This document shows, piece by piece, positions 1 through 5,281 of a stretch of 5,281 nucleotides of DNA (position 1 is its first letter; every line of letters starts with the position of its first letter). Location of the stretch: positions 1 through 5,281 of the forward strand of contig JASHTQ010000300.1 of assembly GCA_030040475.1 (NCBI GenBank), read 5' to 3'. Below the pieces are notes generated by a model, which was given only the letters and a program-made list of their open reading frames with translations, was not told the DNA's origin and made no database searches. The DNA comes from Streptosporangiaceae bacterium (GTDB taxonomy: Bacteria; Actinomycetota; Actinomycetes; Streptosporangiales; Streptosporangiaceae). The translations under genes were made by a program, and so were the position numbers.

Positions 1-7
1 GACGCCC

Positions 8-14
8 GGGAGAG
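8..14 (+). promoter_or_regulatory. Ribosome binding site of the FAD oxidoreductase gene
   Basis: GGGAGAG lies 6 bases before the ATG at 21 and is a good purine-rich Shine-Dalgarno. It supports this ATG as the true start, since the FAD-binding beta strand (VVMIGG) begins within a few residues of it. The promoter lies outside the window or in an upstream operon. Confidence 0.7.
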
Positions 15-20
15 CCTGCG

Positions 21-1427
21 ATGCACGTGGTCATGATCGGCGGCAGCGACGCCGGGATCAGCGCGGCCCTGCGGGTCCGCGAGCTGGACCCGGCCGCCGA
101 GGTCACCGTGGTGCTTGCGGACGCGTACCCGAACTTCTCCATCTGCGGCATCCCCTACTACGTCTCCGGCGAGGTCCCCCACTGGCGCAACCTGGCCCAC
201 CGCACCCGCGCCGACCTGGAGGCGGCCGGGATACGGCTGCGGCTGGACACCACCGCGCGACGCATCGACGTGCCCGGCCACAAGCTCCTGGTCACCGCGG
301 CCGGAGGCGACGAGGACATCGTCGGCTACGACACGCTCGTCGTCGGCACCGGCGCCGTCCCGGTCCGGCCCCCGATAACGGGGCTGGCCGTACCGGACAC
401 CCTCGGGCCCGAGGACGGAGTGCACCTGCTGCACTCGATGGGCGACACGTTCGCCGTCATGCAGACCCTCCAGCAACAAGCCCCGGCCAGCGCGGTCATC
501 GTCGGCGGCGGCTACATCGGCCTGGAGATGGCCGACGCGCTGACCGTCCGCGGGCTGGCCGTCACCCAGATGGAACAGCTCCCCGAGGTGCTCCCCACCG
601 TCGACCCCGGACTCGGCGCCCTGGTCCACGCCGAGCTGAACGCCCACGGCGTCGAGGTGCTGGCAGGCACCACCGTCCAGGCGATAACCAAGGCCGGCGG
701 CCAAGGGCGGCTGACCGTCTCGGCCACCGCGGCAGGCGGCGCGGCGGTGACCCGGACGGCGGACATGGTGCTGGTGGTCGTCGGGGTCCGGCCCGAGACC
801 GCCCTGGCCGTCGAGGCGGGCGCCGCCCTCGGGGCCCGCGGCGCGATCGCGGTCGACCCGCGCATGCGCACCGGGCTGCCCGACGTGCTGGCCGCCGGGG
901 ACTGCGTGGTCACTCACCACCGGCTGCTCGGCGTGACCTACCTGCCGCTGGGCACCACCGCGCACAAGCAGGGCCGCATCGCCGGGGAGAACGCGCTCGG
1001 CGGGAACCGGGACTTCGCCGGCAGCCTCGGCACCCAGGTGGTGAAGATCTTCGACCAGGCCGCCGCCCGCACCGGGCTGCGCGGCCACGAGGCCGCCGCG
1101 GCCGGGTTCGACCCGGTCACCGTCGAATCGGCCGCCGATGACCACAAGGCCTACTACCCCGGCAGCCACCGCATCGCCGTACGCGTCACCGGCGACCGGA
1201 CCACCGGCCGGCTGCTGGGGCTGCAGCTCGTCGGCCACAAGGACGCCGAGATCGCCAAGCGCATCGACATCGCCGCCACCGCGATCTTCCACGGCATGAC
1301 CGTGGAGGCGGTCAGCGACCTGGACCTGTCCTACACCCCGCCGCTGGGCAGCCCCTGGGACGCCGTCCAGACGGGCGCCCAGGCCTGGACCCGGGCCGTC
1401 CAGCGCCAGACCCGCTCCAGATCATGA
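21..1427 (+). CDS. FAD-dependent pyridine nucleotide-disulfide oxidoreductase (CoA-disulfide reductase / NADH oxidase type)
   Basis: A cytoplasmic flavoenzyme of 468 residues that would pass electrons from NAD(P)H through FAD to a disulfide, a persulfide or oxygen. Domains in order: an N-terminal FAD-binding Rossmann motif (VVMIGGSDAG, residues 3-12); the single redox cysteine of the CoA-disulfide reductase/Nox branch, Cys42 in NFSICGIPYYVSG; an NAD(P)-binding GGGYIG (162-167); the second FAD motif AAGDC (291-295); and a C-terminal dimerisation domain ending in the usual YTPPLGSPWD. The single Cys, rather than the CxxxxC pair of glutathione or lipoamide reductases, places it with CoA-disulfide reductases, NADH oxidases and related persulfide reductases. 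There is no fused rhodanese domain. At 468 residues it is slightly longer than the usual ~440-450, through a basic C-terminal tail. Family assignment is firm. The physiological substrate cannot be read from sequence, and the upstream neighbours that might reveal it (for example arsenic or sulfur genes) are outside the window. Confidence 0.93.
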   Translation: MHVVMIGGSDAGISAALRVRELDPAAEVTVVLADAYPNFSICGIPYYVSGEVPHWRNLAHRTRADLEAAGIRLRLDTTARRIDVPGHKLLVTAAGGDEDIVGYDTLVVGTGAVPVRPPITGLAVPDTLGPEDGVHLLHSMGDTFAVMQTLQQQAPASAVIVGGGYIGLEMADALTVRGLAVTQMEQLPEVLPTVDPGLGALVHAELNAHGVEVLAGTTVQAITKAGGQGRLTVSATAAGGAAVTRTADMVLVVVGVRPETALAVEAGAALGARGAIAVDPRMRTGLPDVLAAGDCVVTHHRLLGVTYLPLGTTAHKQGRIAGENALGGNRDFAGSLGTQVVKIFDQAAARTGLRGHEAAAAGFDPVTVESAADDHKAYYPGSHRIAVRVTGDRTTGRLLGLQLVGHKDAEIAKRIDIAATAIFHGMTVEAVSDLDLSYTPPLGSPWDAVQTGAQAWTRAVQRQTRSRS

Positions 1428-1653
1428 GCGAGCGGGCACCGCCATGCCCCGCATGCTCCAGCAGATCACCGGCCCCACCGGAACCCGCCTGCTGAGCTGA
1501 CCGGCCCGCGGCCCTGTCCCGCACGCCGACCCCGCCGACCCGCCGGCCAGGGATCCGCTTCCTTTTTTTCAGCCGAACGAGAAGTGGTACCTCTGCCAGG
1601 CACGCCTCTTCCATCCGGCTGGCCGCCACCGCCACGCCTGGAAGGGGGACCTG
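1428..1653. other. Convergent intergenic region with a T7 tract
   Basis: This 226-base gap separates two genes that end facing each other, so terminators for both strands are expected. It has a run of seven T at 1563-1569 on the plus strand, a striking low-GC patch here, but I find no convincing stem directly before it. A 6-bp inverted repeat (CCAGGC 1596-1601, GCCTGG 1636-1641) has a 34-base loop and is weak. Two very short ORFs start at 1424 and 1444 (23 and 18 codons); neither resembles a known protein. Confidence 0.35.
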
Positions 1654-3087
<1,434 letters not shown>

Positions 3088-3099
3088 CAGCGGCCCCGG

Positions 3100-3180
3100 T
3101 CACACCTCGGCGGCTTGGCCGGGCTCGTTGGTGGCCCGGGCCGGCCACCGCGGGACCGGATCGATGTCGCGCCTGGGCAT
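3100..3180 (-). CDS. Short 26-residue leader ORF before otsA
   Basis: An ATG at 3180 with an excellent Shine-Dalgarno opens a 26-codon frame ending in TGA at 3102-3100, 12 bases before the otsA GTG and in the same frame. The peptide begins MPRRDIDPVPRW and ends EPGQAAEV; I recognise no family. Three readings are possible: a leader ORF that couples ribosomes to the poorly served GTG of otsA; the former N-terminal extension of OtsA cut off by a nonsense codon (read through, the product would be 508 residues, close to the ~500 of M. tuberculosis OtsA); or chance. The strong ribosome site and promoter-like sequence at the right distance favour real translation. Its upstream frame is also open to the DUF6582-like fragment start at 3357. 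Confidence 0.4.
   Translation of the reverse strand: MPRRDIDPVPRWPARATNEPGQAAEV
3130..3149 (-). other. GC-rich hairpin in the otsA leader
   Basis: GGTGGCC (3130-3136) and GGCCACC (3143-3149) form a perfect 7-bp inverted repeat around a 6-base loop. It lies inside the short leader ORF, about 43 bases upstream of the otsA GTG. Without a following T run it is not an intrinsic terminator on either strand. In the otsA message it could slow or shape translation of the leader. In such GC-rich DNA a stem of this size can also arise by chance. Confidence 0.3.
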
Positions 3181-3187
3181 GGTGCTG

Positions 3188-3195
3188 CCTCTCCT
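3188..3195 (-). promoter_or_regulatory. Strong Shine-Dalgarno of the otsA leader ORF
   Basis: On the minus strand AGGAGAGG sits 7 bases before the ATG at 3180, near-ideal sequence and spacing. It is much stronger than anything before the otsA GTG at 3087, which suggests that ribosomes load here first and reach otsA by coupling or re-initiation. Confidence 0.55.
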
Positions 3196-3221
3196 GATAT
3201 CGGGTAAGCGGAGAGCCCCTC

Positions 3222-3245
3222 CTACCCGTGACGAGGCGATCAAAC
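3222..3245 (-). promoter_or_regulatory. Putative sigma-B/SigF-type stress promoter for otsA
   Basis: On the minus strand GTTTGA (3245-3240) is followed after 12 bases by GGGTAG (3227-3222). The known consensus for general-stress sigma factors is GTTTAA-N12-14-GGGTAT (B. subtilis sigma-B), with related GTTT/GGGTA forms for mycobacterial SigF and Streptomyces SigB. The -35-like box matches 5 of 6 and the -10-like box 5 of 6. Transcription would start near 3215, about 35 bases before the strong Shine-Dalgarno/ATG pair and about 128 bases before the otsA GTG. Stress control fits trehalose synthesis. This is motif inference only. Confidence 0.45.
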
Positions 3246-3249
3246 ACGT

Positions 3250-3357
3250 CCCCGCCAGAGCGTTCCGAACGTGCTTGGCGCCGGTCAGCGGCTCGTTGCG
3301 TTCGGAGGGGAAGGCGAACTCGTTGTCGTCCAGCTTGTCTTTCTCCGCCGTGCTCAT
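3250..3357 (-). pseudogene. N-terminal fragment of a small DUF6582-like protein
   Basis: From an ATG at 3357 the minus strand encodes 36 residues that read like the start of a widespread small (~65-75 residue) actinobacterial protein: DKL..NEFAFPSERNEPLT followed by AKHVRNALA. From memory of the family, the next part should read RFDQV-(E/K)GVSDAERDEAW, but the frame instead runs into unrelated sequence (GTCLIASSR) and on to the TGA at 3100, giving an 85-residue chimeric ORF. The conserved second half is not recognisable in the other frames. A GGAGGGG lies directly against the ATG, closer than ideal. Function of the family is unknown. The break falls within a few bases of the putative otsA promoter, suggesting a deletion that joined the two. 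Family name is from memory, so moderate confidence. Confidence 0.6.
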
Positions 3358-3418
3358 CCCCTCCGCCGTTGCCGAACGAACAGTTTGGACTGATCCGGAC
3401 CGGGCAGCGGCGCAGCTT

Positions 3419-4387
3419 ATGGCCGATACAGATTCCCGTGGCGCAGCCGGCCCGGGCATGCGCGTCGCCACCCTCAATGCGTGGGGCATGCGAGGGAATT
3501 GGGAGGCGCGCTTGCCCGAGCTCCGGAAGGGCTTCCGCGAACTCGGCGCGGATATCGTCACCTTGCAGGAGACGATCCGCACCGATGACACCGACCAGGC
3601 CGCCGAGATGCTCGGCCCCGAGTACCACCTGGCCCAGCAGCAGGACCGCGAGAAGGACGGGCAGGGCATCACGACGGCGAGCCGGTGGCCGTTCGGCGAG
3701 ATCTTCGAGGTCGACTTCCACGTCACCGAGCGCACGTATGACTTCGCCTGCACGTGCCTGGTCACCGAGGTGCTCGCGTCGGAACCATTCGGCCGGGTGT
3801 GGGTGGCGAACCACTTCCCCGATTACCAGCCCGATCACGAACGGGAGCGGTGCCTGCAGGCGGCCGCGGCGGCGCGCAGGCTGGAATCGCTGGCCGAGGA
3901 GGCACCGGGGCACGTGATAGTCGCCGGGGACATGGACGCCGACGAGGCCTCCGACAGCATGCGGTTCTGGACCGGCCGTCACGTCGTCGGCGACCTGAGC
4001 GTCTGCTACCGCAGCGCCTGGGAGTCAGCGCGTACGGACGAGCGGCTCATGACGTTCACGCCGGAGAACCCGAACTCCGCGGATCCCGACTGGCCGTTCC
4101 GCGGGATCGACCACGTGCTGATCCGGTGCGGCTCGGCAGGCCCGTCGCTGCAGATCCGTGGCTGCCGCCGGACGTTCGACCGTGGATCCGCCACCGCCAG
4201 CGATCACTACGGGCTGGTGGCCGAGTTCGGCCCGAGGTGCATGGTGCGCAGGTCGAGGAGGGCGGCGACGCCCGATCAGGTAGTCCCGGCTGTCGAGGCC
4301 GGGCCTGAACGCCACCGCGACGAGAAGGCAGCCGATCGCGATGGAGGCCGCGCCGTCCCAGACCGGCGATCCGGTCAGCTGGCGTAG
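3419..4387 (+). CDS. Endonuclease/exonuclease/phosphatase (EEP) family hydrolase with extended C-terminus
   Basis: A metal-dependent phosphodiesterase/phosphatase fold of 322 residues; the substrate is unknown. The motif set is complete: Asn20 in RVATLNAWG, Glu51 in IVTLQET, Asn131-His132 in VANHFPDY, Asp171 in AGDMDAD, Asp231 in GIDHVL and the terminal SDH (261-263). The third motif has Asp173 where classical EEP enzymes have Asn (GDxN), a feature I recall for the actinobacterial subfamily with SMRFWTG and SVCYRSAWE, both present here (180-186, 194-202). No signal peptide or membrane segment is seen, so it is probably cytosolic. Start: the ATG at 3419 is chosen; the ATG at 3458 (MRVATLN) is an alternative, and neither has a good Shine-Dalgarno. 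The same frame is open back to 2963, but that part is antisense to otsA. The domain ends near residue 271 (LVAEFG). Residues 272-322 have no EEP counterpart and lie antisense to a dead CDF transporter gene, so the original stop appears to have been lost. Confidence 0.88.
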   Translation: MADTDSRGAAGPGMRVATLNAWGMRGNWEARLPELRKGFRELGADIVTLQETIRTDDTDQAAEMLGPEYHLAQQQDREKDGQGITTASRWPFGEIFEVDFHVTERTYDFACTCLVTEVLASEPFGRVWVANHFPDYQPDHERERCLQAAAAARRLESLAEEAPGHVIVAGDMDADEASDSMRFWTGRHVVGDLSVCYRSAWESARTDERLMTFTPENPNSADPDWPFRGIDHVLIRCGSAGPSLQIRGCRRTFDRGSATASDHYGLVAEFGPRCMVRRSRRAATPDQVVPAVEAGPERHRDEKAADRDGGRAVPDRRSGQLA

Positions 4388-4440
4388 CGCCAGCCCGAGC
4401 GCGGCCAGGCCGCGGAACTGGACGAGGAGACTTACGGCGG
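4228..4440 (-). pseudogene. Remnant of a cation diffusion facilitator (CDF) transporter gene
   Basis: The minus strand carries about 70 codons of an inner-membrane divalent-cation exporter of the CDF family, without start or stop. One frame reads LAALGLALRQLTGSPVWDG and then AASIAIGCLLVAVAF, DSRDYLIG: the last two membrane helices of an actinobacterial CDF protein and the entry to its cytoplasmic domain. After LIGR (4268-4279) recognisable sequence resumes in another frame as DLRTMHLGP (4228-4254), which in full proteins lies some 20 residues further on. So there is an internal deletion with a frameshift. At the upstream end (about 4400-4440) VSLLVQF followed by an out-of-frame SAA suggests another slip in the conserved EDSAAL region. 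Full CDF proteins are ~300 residues, so helices 1-4 and most of the C-terminal domain are gone. It directly follows the CheB stop and runs into the 3' end of the EEP gene. It cannot make a transporter. Confidence 0.75.
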
Positions 4441-5190
4441 CTAATCCAGGGGGCCGGGGTCCGGGAGCCTGCGCATCTGGGCGCGTAGTCTGTCGGCCAG
4501 GTCTGCCGCCCACTGGGCGGCGGCAAGGGATTTCGGGCCGTACTGGTGGCCGACGTGGCAGCGGTAGTAGGTGATGTGCGGCAGGACCGCCTCGGCCAGC
4601 GCCCCGCCTCATTCCGGGCAGGCCAGCCGGGTCAGGCCCGTCTCGCCGCTGGAGAGGAACTGCAGGTTGCTGCCTTCCTCCATGCACGCCGCCGCGGCCT
4701 CGCGCGGCTCAAGGCGAGGCCAGGTCACCAGCCCGCCCTCGCCCAGCATGCTGCCGATCACCTTGCCGAGCTCGGCGACCGGCAGCGGGATGGCGGCGGG
4801 AGCCGCCGCCAGCGCCATCCGTGGCATCGACGGCTGCTCCGCCTCCCCGGGGTCCTGCACCACTACCAGGCCGCCCGCCTGTTCCACCAGCGCGGCGCCG
4901 ACCGCGCCGTCGTCAAGCAGCCCGGAGAGCACCACCGCCACGACCCGGTCGCCGAACCAGCGGGCCGCGCTGGCGAACATGGCGTCGACCGCCGGGCGGG
5001 TGCGGTTTATCCGGGGACCGTTGCTGAGCTCGGCCACTCCGCCGGACGTCAGCAGGTGGAAACCCGGCGGGGCCACGTAGATGTGCCCCGGCTCCAGCGG
5101 CTGGCCCGTCCGGGCGTGCGCGGCCGGCAACGGCCCCCACCTGGACAGGATCCAGGGCAGCCGACTCCGGTCCCGATCGCGCACGTGAAT
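4441..5190 (-). pseudogene. Degraded CheB-type protein-glutamate methylesterase with zinc ribbon
   Basis: The minus strand encodes most of an actinobacterial CheB-like protein: SRLPWILSR, GPLPAAHA, GHIYVAPPGFHLL, NRTRPAVDAMF, VVAVVLSGLLDDGA, VVVQDPGEA..PSMPR. The His of the catalytic triad is probably the one in IHV just upstream of the GTG at 5184, and the catalytic Asp is in LLDDGA. The nucleophile Ser motif (GASAGG) that must precede them is missing, because homology stops near 5190 where a STAS gene on the other strand begins. The frame meets TGA at 4609-4611 and then, in the same frame, continues with 55 more recognisable codons to TAG at 4441-4443: GGAL, YYRCHVGHQYGPKSL. In relatives this is a CPxCGG...RCxVGH zinc ribbon. 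Here CPE-TGA-GG has a stop exactly where the second Cys should be, a one-base change from TGC or TGT. GTG at 5184 could open a 191-residue product, but it has no Shine-Dalgarno and lacks the active serine. Confidence 0.82.
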
Positions 5191-5195
5191 GGTGA

Positions 5196-5281
5196 CCCAC
5201 CGCGATCGTGGTGGACATGACCCGTACCCGGTTCTGCGACTCGGCAGGGCTCGCTGTCCTGGCCCGGGCGCACCACCGGGC
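5196..5281 (+). pseudogene. 5'-truncated STAS-domain (anti-sigma factor antagonist) gene, runs off window
   Basis: The plus strand reads PTAIVVDMTRTRFCDSAGL and then AVLARAHHRA up to the window edge. This is the central part of a STAS domain: beta strand IVVDM, the loop TRTRFCDSAGL carrying the phosphorylatable serine of SpoIIAA/RsbV-like proteins (Ser codon 5241-5243), and the next helix. Such proteins bind or release anti-sigma factor kinases in stress signalling. About 40-45 N-terminal residues that should precede PTAIVVDM are absent: the frame is closed by TGA at 5193-5195, and the DNA before it encodes CheB on the other strand. In-frame GTG/ATG codons at 5208-5217 would give a protein without its first strands. 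The 3' part is beyond the window, so whether the remainder is intact is not known. Confidence 0.72.

Noticed and set aside
1424..1500. Two tiny ORFs after the FAD gene (ATG at 1424 overlapping its stop; ATG at 1444)
   Set aside because: They have 23 and 18 codons, no known similarity and no strong ribosome site beyond GAGCGGG. Kept only as a note, since the ATGA overlap is easily fortuitous.
1551..1569. Intrinsic terminator at the T7 tract
   Set aside because: No stable stem directly precedes the T run; GGATCC just upstream is too short to act as one.
1312..1635. Minus-strand frame of 107 codons between and over the two convergent genes
   Set aside because: It overlaps the conserved C-terminus of the FAD enzyme and is low-complexity Gly/Arg/Ala sequence without a recognisable domain.
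3383..3407. Promoter-like GTTTGG-N13-GGGCAG upstream of the EEP gene on the plus strand
   Set aside because: Each box matches only about four of six positions and the start would fall only ~5 bases before the ATG; too weak to annotate.
4609..4611. TGA as a selenocysteine codon (CPE-Sec-GG)
   Set aside because: It stands at a Cys position, which invites the idea, but the gene has lost its start and catalytic serine, and a structural zinc ligand is an unlikely Sec site. A nonsense mutation is simpler.

Overview
The window is GC-rich, strongly G/C-ending DNA typical of a high-GC actinobacterium. OtsA resembles the mycobacterial/actinobacterial form, and the CheB-with-zinc-ribbon, STAS, DUF6582-like and 'RFWTG' EEP families are all common in soil Actinobacteria of the Streptosporangiales/Thermomonosporaceae kind. 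The genus cannot be fixed from the sequence alone.

Left half (1-3087): two intact, convergent genes. An FAD/NAD(P)-dependent disulfide reductase of the CoA-disulfide reductase / NADH oxidase family (21-1427, +) faces trehalose-6-phosphate synthase OtsA (1654-3087, -) across a 226-base gap with no clear hairpin terminator. OtsA keeps its glucose-6-phosphate and UDP-glucose binding residues. No otsB is present in the window.

Middle (3088-3418): the otsA leader on the minus strand. It holds a good match to a general-stress sigma-B/SigF-type promoter (GTTTGA, 12 bases, GGGTAG), a perfect 8-base Shine-Dalgarno, a 26-codon ORF ending 12 bases before the otsA GTG and in the same frame, and a GC-rich hairpin inside that ORF. 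Just upstream lies the N-terminal half of a small DUF6582-like protein, cut off in mid-domain.

Right half (3419-5281): one probably functional gene and three gene remnants. The endonuclease/exonuclease/phosphatase-family hydrolase (3419-4387, +) has a complete domain, but its last ~51 codons run antisense through a ~210-base, frameshifted piece of a cation diffusion facilitator (CDF) transporter (about 4228-4440, -). Next to that is a CheB-type methylesterase (4441 to about 5190, -) that has lost its N-terminus with the catalytic serine and carries an in-frame TGA where its C-terminal zinc ribbon should have the second cysteine. It abuts, head to head, a STAS-domain gene (about 5196-5281, +) that has lost its N-terminal half.

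The main story is therefore a decaying region. At least four genes (DUF6582-like, CDF, CheB, STAS) survive as fragments between and beside intact genes, and their junctions are visible to within a few tens of bases. One decay event appears to have given a living gene a new C-terminal tail, and another appears to have fused a fragment onto the otsA leader. No RNA gene, insertion sequence, CRISPR array or phage gene was seen.
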